Assembly: GCA_044228505.1 (NCBI GenBank)
Contig: JBGAUT010000017.1
Location: forward strand, 45,888-109,887
Origin: JAEUKA01 sp044228505
GTDB taxonomy: Bacteria; Myxococcota_A; Polyangia; Palsa-1104; JAEUJZ01
Direction of reading: 5' to 3'
DNA length: 64,000 nucleotides
Under the pieces are notes generated by a model that worked only from the letters and a program-made list of their open reading frames with translations, made no database searches and was not told the origin of the DNA. Below are positions 50,717 to 59,792 of the stretch, one piece after another; position 1 is the first letter of the stretch, and every line of letters begins with the position of its first letter. Position numbers and translations under genes: made by a program.

Positions 50717-51694
50717 TTATCTCTCCGTCGTCGATGGAGCCAGCGGTCGCGGCGGCGCGGTTTCCGGGGCCACCACCGCGTCAGGCTGATCAAAAAAATC
50801 GAAGAACTGATACCACTGCGTTGGATAGCGTCGAACAATTGCCTCATAGACTTCGACGAGCCGCTCGACGGCCCGACGCACATCTGCGTCTCGATCGCGG
50901 GTCTTCTCGACGAAAATCGCCGGCCCGACATGATGCACCAGCTTCGGCTTCTCTCCACTGTCGTCGATCGCAAAGAAACTCGGGATCAGCGGTGATTCGG
51001 TCACCCTCGATAAAAGAGCCGGCCCGATCGGAAACCGTACCGGTCGGCCACACATCTGCACGGTTACCCCGGAATCACCGAGCACTCGATCGATCTGCAT
51101 TCCGACGAGCGACCCCTCGCGCAGTACCTTAGCGATGGTCAGCGCAGAGAACGGTGAGCCCGTCGTGTAGATGATCCGAAAGCGGTCACGGAATTTCTGT
51201 TCCCACTGCTGCACCAGCGGATTTGGCTCCTCGGCGCGAGCCATGTAAAACGGCGGCATCTCCCGCCATTCGGCGAGAAACGGTCCGACCTGCCACATTC
51301 CAATGTGCCCCGTCGCCATGATGCCGCCGCGCTCGCGGATAAGCTTCACCAACTCCGGAGTCCGCCCCAGCGACTCAACCTCCATCACCAGCGGCCGCCC
51401 AAGATGAATCTTGTAGCTGTCTGTGAGCATCTGCGCGTAATTGCGAAACAATGCCAAACAGCGCCTATGGGTTGCCCAATAGCCCGCCGGCCCAAGCACC
51501 GCTTCGAGATTCCGCTGAACGGCCCGTCGCGCTTTTCGGATCAGGAAATAGAAAATGCCGCCCCACATCGGCATGGTGAGCCGCTGAAGCCAGGTCGGCA
51601 TGTGCTTGATGCCGCCGAGCATTAGCCGCCTGTAAAACGGCCCTTCATAGCGATGCTGGAGCGACAGTGCAGTGGAGGACGGAGCGTTCGACAT
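50717..51694 (-). CDS. LpxL/HtrB-family lysophospholipid or lipid A acyltransferase-like protein
   Basis: The start at 51694 (MSNAPSSTALSLQHRYEG) is preferred to an upstream ATG. The 325-residue product follows the family: MPTWLQRLTMPMWGGIFYFLIRKARRAVQRNLEAVLG at the N-terminus, then IMATGHIGMWQVGPFLAEW and FRIIYTTGSPFSALTIAKVLREGSLVGMQIDRV. The catalytic H-x4-(D/E) of LpxL is usually HxxxWE; here the pattern is HIGMWQ, with Gln at the acidic position, so catalysis may be altered or another residue may serve. It starts 2 bp after the Cys-rich lipoprotein stop and precedes the ketosynthase gene. Confidence 0.85.
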   Translation of the reverse strand: MSNAPSSTALSLQHRYEGPFYRRLMLGGIKHMPTWLQRLTMPMWGGIFYFLIRKARRAVQRNLEAVLGPAGYWATHRRCLALFRNYAQMLTDSYKIHLGRPLVMEVESLGRTPELVKLIRERGGIMATGHIGMWQVGPFLAEWREMPPFYMARAEEPNPLVQQWEQKFRDRFRIIYTTGSPFSALTIAKVLREGSLVGMQIDRVLGDSGVTVQMCGRPVRFPIGPALLSRVTESPLIPSFFAIDDSGEKPKLVHHVGPAIFVEKTRDRDADVRRAVERLVEVYEAIVRRYPTQWYQFFDFFDQPDAVVAPETAPPRPLAPSTTER

Positions 51695-51696
51695 CG

Positions 51697-52599
51697 TTAG
51701 TAGCAGCGACCCACCCTCTCGTAGCCGCTGATCGCATGACAAGTACCAAGCCCCATTGCGCACCGGACCTCGGTGCCCCCGTCAGCAGGAGAGCCACCAT
51801 CGGGTGGCGTCGGCAGGGCGCAGTAGGGACGGCAAGTGGCATCTCGTCCACTGCGGGTGACACAAGCAAAGCCGCTCTGGCAGTTCACCGAGCGCTCGCA
51901 CGGACTGTCGAGGTCTCCAGTCGCCTCGCCAAACCGCTGACGGGACCAACAAACCGTGCCAGTGCCTTTGTCATCGCCTAGGACATAGCAAGACAGCGAT
52001 GAACCATCCTTCGCTTTGCCACAGCCCGTTTGAGGAAACACCGGCTCGCATTTGTCCGGTGCGCTGCAAAAGCCAATGCCGCTCACCTGCGATGGAAGCA
52101 CACACAGCTCGGACTTGCCGCAGTTCCCCCGGGTACGCAGGGCGCATAGCTTTTTGCAGCGCGTCGTGCCATCGGCCGTCGCCACGCAACTCAGGCCCCC
52201 CGAACATCGATCGTAGCGACGAGGCGGATTGGTTGCTGGATTTGCTACCGTCGTAAATGAGCACTCTTGGTTTTCTTTGAGCGTAGCGCCGTCGTCAGGC
52301 ACACACTGCGTGAGCGAGCCCTCCGCACCGGTCTCTCCCACAAGAACGATTCCACAGTGAAGTCCGCTGGCACAACGCACATCCGAAAACTCGGTCCCAT
52401 CGGGCGTGCAGTCCTCAAACAAGCCGACTGTAGAAACCTGGACCCCCAGGTCGGTCAGTGCCGGCAACGCGGCATCCGTAAGTTGGGACTCCACGTTGGG
52501 AGCCGGGCAGCCTGACAGACCAGCCAATAGGCTCAGCGTCAGCAAACCACGCCCCAAAAACCAAGCGTGAGCTTTTTCCATGGTCCGCGTAATCGACAT
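51697..52599 (-). CDS. Cys-rich lipoprotein
   Basis: The start at 52599 follows GAGGAT and gives a signal ending SLLAGLSGC; ATG at 52581 is an alternative. The mature chain of about 270 residues has more than 20 Cys in short modules (CASGLHCGIVL, RCSGGLSCVATADGTTRCKKLC, NCGKSELCVLP, GCGKAKDGSSLSCYVL, NCQSGFACVTRSGRDATCRPYC). These are like the disulfide modules of myxobacterial surface proteins. No enzymatic motif is visible. It is the second gene of the six-gene operon, 5 bp after the heme-motif lipoprotein stop and 2 bp before the acyltransferase start. Confidence 0.78.
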   Translation of the reverse strand: MSITRTMEKAHAWFLGRGLLTLSLLAGLSGCPAPNVESQLTDAALPALTDLGVQVSTVGLFEDCTPDGTEFSDVRCASGLHCGIVLVGETGAEGSLTQCVPDDGATLKENQECSFTTVANPATNPPRRYDRCSGGLSCVATADGTTRCKKLCALRTRGNCGKSELCVLPSQVSGIGFCSAPDKCEPVFPQTGCGKAKDGSSLSCYVLGDDKGTGTVCWSRQRFGEATGDLDSPCERSVNCQSGFACVTRSGRDATCRPYCALPTPPDGGSPADGGTEVRCAMGLGTCHAISGYERVGRCY

Positions 52600-52604
52600 C
52601 GTCG

Positions 52605-54476
52605 CTATCCAATCCTCGGGACGCACATGTTGGCGACACACCGAAATTCACCGGGGCACTCACCATCGCTGGCGCATACCACATCGGTGGTCCAGATCGC
52701 AGAGTGGTTTCCCGTATTTGGCTCTTGGAACGGCAGCCAGATCGGCTGAAAGCTCGGGTCTTGGCCACCAGCCCTCGCTTTGTCGAGGTCGAGCCCGAGC
52801 ATAAACAACTGCGGCTGGCTACCTCCGGAAAATCCGTAGCGATAGCGGGCAGAATACACGACGAAGGCGTAACGATTGTTCTGCAAAAATGGCGCGAATT
52901 TGGGCCAGTTGTTGCTGCTATTCGCTTGATGGGTGCCCGCTGCAAGCTCGATCGGCGCACCGTTCGCGACCGGCTGCCCCACATCATCGATCGCCCGGAC
53001 CAGACGAAGCCTCGTCTGGGTTGCATTGTATTGCTGACAACTTCCGCCACAGGTCTGGCTGTTGAACACCAACCACTTGCTGTCGGGAGACCAGCTGGGC
53101 CAGAAATGGACCTCGCTGCCGATCTTCGCGGGGACGACGGTGATCGCCTGACCAAACGCACCGCCGTTATAGGGCATCACCACAATGTCGCCGCTATCGA
53201 CCAATTCAAAGTCGTAGGTCGATGGACGGGTGTAGCGGACAAAGGCCAACCACTTATTGTCGGGTGACCACTCAGGCATCGCGCCAAGCCCAAGCCCACC
53301 AATTTGCGCCGGTTGCACTGTCTCCAACACCGCTCCGGTCGAGGAGTCGCGTACCTTGAGCGTTCCGCTCCAGTTGGCAATGAACTTGTCGCCGCTCGCA
53401 TTAAACCACGCGAAGTTCCACGCAATGCTCGGGGTCAGCGAAAACGCCCGCTTCTTTGGCATGATTCCATCGACGATCGATGAACCAATTGGGGTCTGAC
53501 CGAAGCCAAACTCGACCGCCACTTTCTTGCCATCGCGAGACACCGCATGGCAGCCGGCGCAGCCCGTCTCATCGCCGTTCGTGATGAAGTCGACCGGCTT
53601 GCTCGCTCCGATCGGCACGCGCTTGATTCCTTTGATCGTCGGTGAAAAGTAGTACAGGCCGCCCTTGATGTCCTCGGGTGCGAAGTCAATCTTGGTCGGA
53701 TTGGAGTGGCCAATCGGTACCCCTCGGCCCGACGAACCGCTCACCACCATTGTGATCGATTGGCCCTGGGCTGAATGTCCAACGGCACTCCACAATTTGT
53801 CATCGATCCGATACGTACACTGTCCCGACGGACAGAGGCTCGACCCAACGTAAAATGACCGCTCGTATGTCGAGCCTGAGACGGTGACACGGAACACCGA
53901 CTGTCCTGCACCCGCCCGCCACTGGATCGCCAGTTGCAGCACGTTGGCGGCCATCAACGTCTGATCGAATGGGTATACCAGCGACGGAGCCGGACCGCCA
54001 TCGCCACCCGTGAAGTAGTCTTTGGCATCGGCTGGCGCGGACCCGTCAATCTCGTCTGGAGCGACCAGCTTGATCAGCAGCGGTGCCGAGCCCGTCGAGC
54101 CACGCAGGCTTGCATAGACTTTGTAGGCTCCGCCTTTCGTCAGCGTCGGAGGGATCGTAAGACGTCCCTTGCTGATCCCGCCCACACTGCTATCCGAGAT
54201 CGTCCAGCTCGCCTGACTGGTCACATCGCCTAGCTTGCTCGACGTGGCACGAAACGTCAGCGTCTGAGGAATGCCATTGATGGTCACCGATGAGTCACCC
54301 GGCGTCACCGTGAGCGTGCCCACGTTCTTTTCCTCGGTACCGTCACCGCCAGAAGCTTCGACATCGTCGACGGCTTCGCGTCCCGGCATGCAGCCGACCC
54401 CACCACACACTAGGCTCAGGCTTAGCAATGCCAACCCTCGACAGAACGAGGGAATACGCACGATCCACATCGGCAT
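52605..54476 (-). CDS. lipoprotein with CxxCH heme motif and PD40/TolB-like beta-propeller repeats
   Basis: The start at 54476 is set by a near-perfect ribosome site (AAAGGAGGT). The 623-residue product has a lipobox GGVGC. An Ig-like segment (about 50-150) precedes a region with one cytochrome c-type heme-binding motif CAGCH (TGCAGCHAVSRDGKKVAVEFG). At least two PD40 repeats follow (EWSPDNKWLAFVRYT, SWSPDSKWLVFNSQ), and the C-terminus is a Cys module (CASDGECPGEFRCVANMCV). The heme would be attached in the periplasm if the motif is used. A partner or redox role for the operon's other proteins is inference. Confidence 0.82.
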   Translation of the reverse strand: MPMWIVRIPSFCRGLALLSLSLVCGGVGCMPGREAVDDVEASGGDGTEEKNVGTLTVTPGDSSVTINGIPQTLTFRATSSKLGDVTSQASWTISDSSVGGISKGRLTIPPTLTKGGAYKVYASLRGSTGSAPLLIKLVAPDEIDGSAPADAKDYFTGGDGGPAPSLVYPFDQTLMAANVLQLAIQWRAGAGQSVFRVTVSGSTYERSFYVGSSLCPSGQCTYRIDDKLWSAVGHSAQGQSITMVVSGSSGRGVPIGHSNPTKIDFAPEDIKGGLYYFSPTIKGIKRVPIGASKPVDFITNGDETGCAGCHAVSRDGKKVAVEFGFGQTPIGSSIVDGIMPKKRAFSLTPSIAWNFAWFNASGDKFIANWSGTLKVRDSSTGAVLETVQPAQIGGLGLGAMPEWSPDNKWLAFVRYTRPSTYDFELVDSGDIVVMPYNGGAFGQAITVVPAKIGSEVHFWPSWSPDSKWLVFNSQTCGGSCQQYNATQTRLRLVRAIDDVGQPVANGAPIELAAGTHQANSSNNWPKFAPFLQNNRYAFVVYSARYRYGFSGGSQPQLFMLGLDLDKARAGGQDPSFQPIWLPFQEPNTGNHSAIWTTDVVCASDGECPGEFRCVANMCVPRIG

Positions 54477-54563
54477 GGCGACCTCCTTTTGGAGGTGCCA
54501 GCCTAGCGAGAATGGCGGATCGAGACAACAAGCTCGCAATCCGCGACAGAAATCAGTAGGGGA

Positions 54564-56696
54564 TTACTTGCGTCGAGCGGCCTTGTCGGCCGTGGAGGGA
54601 GCGGTCGGAGCGGCCTTTTTCGCCGACTTTTTGTCCTCCACCACTGCAGGTGCAGCCTTGTCACGCGCCGCGCTCTTCGGGGAAGGTGTCTTGGTGGCCC
54701 CTACTTTGGGTGCCGCAGCATGGGCGGCCGTCGACTTGGCATCAGGTGCCTTTTCAACCGCTGGCTTCGCCGACTCACTCTTCCCAACTGCGGCCTTCGC
54801 TTTGGGGGTCACGGTCTTATCGGCCTGTTTGACGGACTCCGTCTTGGTGGGCTTAGCGGCCGGGTTCTTCACCTTTGTAACGGCCGGGGTGTCCACAACG
54901 GGGGCACTCTTGGCCTTCTCGGCAGACTTTTCCACGGCAACCTTCGCAGACGGGGCCGACTTGACGGAGGCTGCCTTCGAAGCGGCTGCCTTCGACTTGT
55001 CCCCCGCTTTCTCCGGAGTCTTCTTCGCCGGTTCAGCCTTCACGACATCGGCCACCTTGGCCTTCTTGCCCGACTCCACCTTCACCGCTGGCTCAGTACT
55101 TACCGAGCGCGACTTCTCGGTGGCTTTCGCAGCCGACTTCTCGGCAACCGGTGCAGCACTGGTCGCTTCGGCCTGCTTGGCAGACTTTGACTCAGGCTTA
55201 GCTGCCGCCTTCGTCGCTGCTTTCGCGTCAGCCTTAGCCATCGATTTGCTCGCCGTCTTGGCAGCCGATGCCTTGTCTTTTTTGCCACCCACACCCGTGT
55301 CGGCGGGAGGCTCATCAACCGGCTCAGTCTTCGCCGACTTGACTGGCTTACCCGTCGGAAGCGCAGCAGCCTTGTCAGCGCTCGACTTTTTGCCCTTCGT
55401 GACTACCTCTGATGCTGCTTCGACCGGCGCAGCTTTGCCCTTCTTTTTGTCCATCGCAGGCTTGGCTTCAGTGACCTCGACAGCCACTGCCTTGGGCTTC
55501 TTACCGGACTTTGAAGAGTCGACGAGCTTTTCGGTGCCAGCCTTGTCACTTTTGGCCGAAGCGGGCTCCGATTTTTTCGATTTGGAAGCCCCATCGGTGT
55601 TTTTAGCTGGCTTGGTCTTTGCGGCCGCTTTGGACTCTGCGGTCGCGGTCGCCTTGGCGACGGTAGACTTGGCCGATTTGCTGCCAGACTTACTGGTGGC
55701 TGGCTCGTTCTCTGAGGGAGCATCGGCTTTCAGCCCTGTCTTCTTGCCCGGAGGCCGTCCAACCCGACGCTTGCCATCAGCACCGCTCTTGCTCTTTGCC
55801 GCTGGCCGCTCATCATCGCCGTCGAAGTCGGCATCGTCATCATCGGAGTCCGAGTCCATAAACACACTCGGACCGAGCCGAGGACGACCACCCGGGGGCT
55901 CCGTCGACTTCCCTTTGCGACCTCGTCCCCGAGGAGCCGACGATTCCTCGTCGAGATCCCCAGGAATGCTGTCGTCATCCTCTTCGTCCTCGAGCGCAGC
56001 CAACTCACGAGCTGACAGTTTCGTGGTCTTGCCCATGCCCGGCGACTTCGACGGTGGCACACCCGGCAACTCGTCGTGCAGATCGTCTCCGAGCATGTCC
56101 GGCATGTCGAGATCATCGATATCAGACTCATGGGCCTTTGCGAGTCGTGCGGCTTCCCGAGCCGCCGCCTTCGCCTCGCGAGCTTCCTTGGCCTTGGCCT
56201 TGCCATCCGCCCTCGCCCTCGCCTCGGCTTCTTGACGCTGCCGCTGCACGACATGCAGAGGCATCAGCCGTCGGTTGTGGATGAGGATGCGCTTGTCACT
56301 CTGGAACGTGACTTCGATCTTGTTCTGGCCAATCAGCTCAGAGACAAAACCGACGCCAAACACCGAGTGGACGAGAACATCAAGCTCGCAGAAAACCTCG
56401 TCGAGACCCCAAGGCCTCGGCGTGCTTTTCTTCTTATTGATGACCTGTTCCCACGTCGGCTTCGCCTTGACAAGCTTCTTACGTCCCGGCTGCTCGCTCG
56501 GCTCATCACCGTCTTCGCCGCGAGGACGACGAAACGCGTGGACATCGTCGCAGGTGTTGCAACGAACGCGGCGAATCTCCTCGTCGTAACGGCTTACGAC
56601 CGTGTGCGGGGTGTCGGTCTTGCAGCGGGCGCAAAAGGCCTCGATTTCCTGGCCGACGTCATCGGCTTCATCATCGAACATCGAGAAGTCCATCAC
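54564..56696 (-). CDS. zinc-ribbon and CarD/KOW-like protein with AT-hook and histone H1-like tail
   Basis: The 710-residue product begins with an acidic segment and a zinc ribbon (Cys22, Cys25, Cys46, Cys49: FCARCKTD, RVRCNTCDD). At about 105-150 there is a small beta domain (VLVHSVFGVGFVSELIGQNKIEVTFQSDKRILIHNR) resembling the KOW/CarD RNA-polymerase-interaction modules. A basic segment GKRRVGRPPGKKTG and GGRPRLG have the AT-hook core. The remaining nearly 400 residues are Lys/Ala/Ser/Pro-rich repeats of H1-like character. Myxobacterial CarD likewise couples a polymerase-binding domain with an AT-hook HMGA-like tail; the similarity here is in layout only. The start is uncertain between two adjacent ATGs. 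Confidence 0.8.
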   Translation of the reverse strand: MMDFSMFDDEADDVGQEIEAFCARCKTDTPHTVVSRYDEEIRRVRCNTCDDVHAFRRPRGEDGDEPSEQPGRKKLVKAKPTWEQVINKKKSTPRPWGLDEVFCELDVLVHSVFGVGFVSELIGQNKIEVTFQSDKRILIHNRRLMPLHVVQRQRQEAEARARADGKAKAKEAREAKAAAREAARLAKAHESDIDDLDMPDMLGDDLHDELPGVPPSKSPGMGKTTKLSARELAALEDEEDDDSIPGDLDEESSAPRGRGRKGKSTEPPGGRPRLGPSVFMDSDSDDDDADFDGDDERPAAKSKSGADGKRRVGRPPGKKTGLKADAPSENEPATSKSGSKSAKSTVAKATATAESKAAAKTKPAKNTDGASKSKKSEPASAKSDKAGTEKLVDSSKSGKKPKAVAVEVTEAKPAMDKKKGKAAPVEAASEVVTKGKKSSADKAAALPTGKPVKSAKTEPVDEPPADTGVGGKKDKASAAKTASKSMAKADAKAATKAAAKPESKSAKQAEATSAAPVAEKSAAKATEKSRSVSTEPAVKVESGKKAKVADVVKAEPAKKTPEKAGDKSKAAASKAASVKSAPSAKVAVEKSAEKAKSAPVVDTPAVTKVKNPAAKPTKTESVKQADKTVTPKAKAAVGKSESAKPAVEKAPDAKSTAAHAAAPKVGATKTPSPKSAARDKAAPAVVEDKKSAKKAAPTAPSTADKAARRK

Positions 56697-56970
56697 TTAC
56701 CGTTTCGGTCCAAAGAGGCGGTTTGAGTGGAGCTATCCGCGACCCTTCGCCGGACGCTCTGTAACACGCCACATAAGCGCTCGACAGAGGGCATGGATAA
56801 CACATCATCGTGCTCGGTTTCCTATCATGGTTTTGGGGCTTTGAGCAAACAAATTTCTTTTGAGCAACGAGCTTCTCTACGGTGCAAAAAATCCTGAATC
56901 CTGTGACAACCAAACTGAAAGGGCAGTGCAGGCAGCGCAGGACCGACCATTGCCGTGGTATACGAGTGTA

Positions 56971-58122
56971 ATGAGCCCGCTTTTGCGCCGTGACTGGCTG
57001 CGCCGTGGTTGGGTACATCGAATTTGGACTCGGCTGTCCACCAAATGGTCAGTTGGGTTCGCCATCGCGCTGGCTACCTTGCAAGAGGGCTGCTATGCCG
57101 CGCACTACCTATCACAACAAGCGGGTGGACAGTTGCACCTGCTCCGCATCCGTCGCCACGTAAGCGATGTCATAGCGGACCCAAGCACCAGTGAAGAGCT
57201 GCGCCAACGACTGCAAATGGTCATGGAAGCCCGCAAGTTTGGGATCGAGCAGCTTGGTCTGAGAGGAGGAGCGGAGTTTTCGCGATTCGTCGATCCCGGA
57301 GGCCCAGTCGCCTACAACCTAACCGTTGCGCCCAAACACTCGCTCGAAGTTCGCTCGTTCCGGTTTCCACTGGTGGGGAAGGTGCCGTATCTGGGCTTTT
57401 TCGATCTGCAGAATGCCAAGCGGGAAGCGAAACGGTTTTCCGATGCCGGCTTTGATGTCTACCTACGCCCGGTTGGGGCCTACTCGACGCTCGGCTATCT
57501 GATCTCGCCGATCTATCGGTCCATGCTAGGGGAGTTCACCGAGGCCGGTGAAGTCAGGGCAGTGGAAACCGTCTTGCACGAAATGACCCACTCGACGGTG
57601 TTCCTGCCCGGTGCTTCGGACCTGAACGAAAGCTTCGCCACCATGGTCGGTAATCGTGGCGCGGCGGAGTTTTACCGTTCCCGTGGAGACATTACTCAGA
57701 GTGAACGAGTCTCCACCATTGCCGAAGAGGGGCTGCGAGACCAGAAGGAGTTTTCGGCCTGGCTCAAACCCCAGCTTGAGCGATTGACTCGCTTTTACCG
57801 TCGGGCTGCGGAAGTGAAACTTCCTCACAAACAACTCATCCAGCAGCGCGAGGTCATCTTCCAGGAACTCAGTCAGAGCTATCGGCTTGCCTTTCCCGAA
57901 GGCCGCCGCTACCACCGGCTAGCGGACGGGCCGATCAACAACGCGCTGCTACTTTCGTTCGCGGTCTATCACGAAAGCAATGGGCTGCAGGAATCGCTCC
58001 TGGAGCTATGCGATGGGGACTTGAAACGATATGTGTCGCTGTATCGAGAAGCCCGCGATCGTCGCCACGGTGCTGAGTGGCTGCGACAGCTTGCGGAACT
58101 ACAGCGCCGCTCCGCTCCCTGA
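56971..58122 (+). CDS. predicted aminopeptidase-family (Aminopep/COG4324) membrane lipoprotein
   Basis: The start at 56971 (MSPLLRRDWLRRGW) is preferred; the frame is open upstream from a TTG at 56860. An N-terminal helix leads to LATLQEGC, a lipobox-like sequence. The mature chain has the family pattern: QQAGGQLHLLRIRRHVSDVIADPSTSEELRQRL, FGIEQLGLRGGAEFSRF, YLGFFDLQNAKREAKRF, VYLRPVGAYSTLGY, then the metal-site HEMTHSTVFL and NESFATMVG. The family is named predicted aminopeptidase; activity has not been shown in most members. It overlaps the convergent subtilase stop by 24 bp. Confidence 0.82.
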   Translation: MSPLLRRDWLRRGWVHRIWTRLSTKWSVGFAIALATLQEGCYAAHYLSQQAGGQLHLLRIRRHVSDVIADPSTSEELRQRLQMVMEARKFGIEQLGLRGGAEFSRFVDPGGPVAYNLTVAPKHSLEVRSFRFPLVGKVPYLGFFDLQNAKREAKRFSDAGFDVYLRPVGAYSTLGYLISPIYRSMLGEFTEAGEVRAVETVLHEMTHSTVFLPGASDLNESFATMVGNRGAAEFYRSRGDITQSERVSTIAEEGLRDQKEFSAWLKPQLERLTRFYRRAAEVKLPHKQLIQQREVIFQELSQSYRLAFPEGRRYHRLADGPINNALLLSFAVYHESNGLQESLLELCDGDLKRYVSLYREARDRRHGAEWLRQLAELQRRSAP

Positions 58123-59667
58123 GGAAACGAAACTACGACGACGAATAGCGGCGAAGACCAGCGCGGCCCCCACCAATCCCAGCGCGAGCAGTCGAATGCC
58201 AACCGGAGGAACGCCCGCATCCCGAGCGGCCGTCACCTGCGTCCGCGCCTCCCTGACGGCAGCCAGAGCATCAATGATACCCGCACCGTAGTGGTTGTCG
58301 TGGTTACCACGATAGTGGACAGGACGACGTGCAGTCTGCTTTAGGATCTTGGCCACGGTATCGGGATCAGTCACGCCCTGGCTGACGACCAGTGCGGCCA
58401 CGCCCGCGACGTGCGGCGATGCCATCGAGGTGCCCATAAAGCCGAGGTAGTCCTGGCGGGAGGTATCGCCGGGCACCACCGTATTTTGCAGCACACCATC
58501 GGGAACTCCATCCCCATTTTGGTCGACGCGGGTATTGCCCCCGGGTGCCGCAATGAAGATCTCTTTACCCCAGTTTGAGTAGAAGGTTGTCGTCTCATCA
58601 AACTGAGTCGCAGCCACAGCAATCGCCCCACGATTGGCGGCCGGATAGCTAACACGGCCACGCCCATCATTACCTGCCGCGCAGACCACCACCACGCCGT
58701 GATCGTGGGCATAACGAACCGCATTGGCGAGCACGGGCGAGTTGAAGGGACCACCGAGACTCATGTTGATGACCTGCGCGCCGTGATCCGTTGCCCAACG
58801 AATGCCCTCCGCGATGCCACCCACAGAGCCCGATCCAGAGCCAGACAGCACCTTGATGGGCATAATGCGAGCATGTGCCGCTACCCCAGCGACGCCAATT
58901 CCATTATCTGTGGTTTGGGCGATCGTACCTGCGACGTGGGTACCGTGGCCGTGGTCATCAGCCGAATCGGCGTTGTCCTCGACGAAATTCCACCCAGGAA
59001 CCAGCTCGGTGCCACCGAGATCTTCGACCTTGGTGACGCCGGTGTCGACCACCGCGACCGTGACTCCAGCACCGCGGCTGAGCAGCCAGGCCTCGGGCAT
59101 GTTGATCTGGTCGAGGTGCCACTGGTAGCGATACTTGGGATCGTTGGGTTGAAAGCGTGGTCGCCCGTCGTTATCGACCGGCTGTGGCGGCGGCTGTGGC
59201 GGCGGCTGTGGCGGCGAAGAATGAACAGCGCCGGGCCGGGCATGAGGCTCATCCGCGGTCAGCGAGCCGGGAGCCGTCTCCGGAATCTGGTAGATCAGCG
59301 CAAGATCGGCCGCTTCGACGCGAGGATCACGGCGCAGCGTCTTCAGCAGAGCCAGGAGCCGACTGTCTCGATTGGTGGCACCATCGAGGATCACTCGATA
59401 GATGCGATCGTGAGTGACGTAACTCGACTCGGCAACAAAACGAGCCCCAAATCGCCGAGCCAGCGCCTGCACCATCTGATCATCGACTCTGTCGTCGAAA
59501 TCGGCGATCAGCTCTGGCAGTGCCTGCTGACTGCGAATCGCCGCGCCAAGCTGTAGTTCCTCTAACGAAGCAGTGCCTTCGATGACCTGCCCAGTTTCTG
59601 CCTGCGCCACCGAAGCTGTCCCAAGGAGCAATCCAACCATCCAAGCCGAACGACGAGTCTTGATCAT
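58099..59667 (-). CDS. exported subtilisin-like (S8) serine protease with C-terminal membrane anchor
   Basis: The start at 59667 follows GGAGAAA and opens a signal peptide (MIKTRRSAWMVGLLLGTASVAQA). A propeptide of about 120 residues, a Pro-rich linker (residues 151-163, PPQ repeats), and a catalytic domain with Asp208 (VAVVDTGV), His241 (DDHGHGTHVAG) and Ser414 (GFMGTSMASPHVAG) follow. Ca2+-binding acid residues appear in VDQNGDGVPDG. The C-terminus has a hydrophobic helix and Arg cluster (LLALGLVGAALVFAAIRRRS), like exported-protein C-terminal sorting tails. The protease is expected to mature outside the cytoplasm. Confidence 0.93.
   Translation of the reverse strand: MIKTRRSAWMVGLLLGTASVAQAETGQVIEGTASLEELQLGAAIRSQQALPELIADFDDRVDDQMVQALARRFGARFVAESSYVTHDRIYRVILDGATNRDSRLLALLKTLRRDPRVEAADLALIYQIPETAPGSLTADEPHARPGAVHSSPPQPPPQPPPQPVDNDGRPRFQPNDPKYRYQWHLDQINMPEAWLLSRGAGVTVAVVDTGVTKVEDLGGTELVPGWNFVEDNADSADDHGHGTHVAGTIAQTTDNGIGVAGVAAHARIMPIKVLSGSGSGSVGGIAEGIRWATDHGAQVINMSLGGPFNSPVLANAVRYAHDHGVVVVCAAGNDGRGRVSYPAANRGAIAVAATQFDETTTFYSNWGKEIFIAAPGGNTRVDQNGDGVPDGVLQNTVVPGDTSRQDYLGFMGTSMASPHVAGVAALVVSQGVTDPDTVAKILKQTARRPVHYRGNHDNHYGAGIIDALAAVREARTQVTAARDAGVPPVGIRLLALGLVGAALVFAAIRRRSFVSSGSGAAL
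59179..59214. repeat. three 12-bp tandem repeats coding PPQP
   Basis: Three copies of CGGCTGTGGCGG lie in the subtilase linker and encode the PPQP units. Copy number changes would alter the linker by four residues each. Confidence 0.9.
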
Positions 59668-59792
59668 GACGTTTCTCCGCGATTCGAGTCGACTTCGCAG
59701 CCAAGCGTGACGACCCATTGCCCAGTCTAGCAAATCGAATGCAGGTGCAAGCCCTTTTGGCTCGTCAGAACCTAGCGCCCGCCGCCCCCGAC

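Noticed and set aside
54271..56235. A 654-codon plus-strand open frame opposite the Zn-ribbon/H1-like gene
   Set aside because: It is the reverse complement of Lys/Ala-rich codons (giving Phe/Ser/Ala-rich sequence), a typical shadow; the minus strand has conserved Cys pairs and AT-hook elements.
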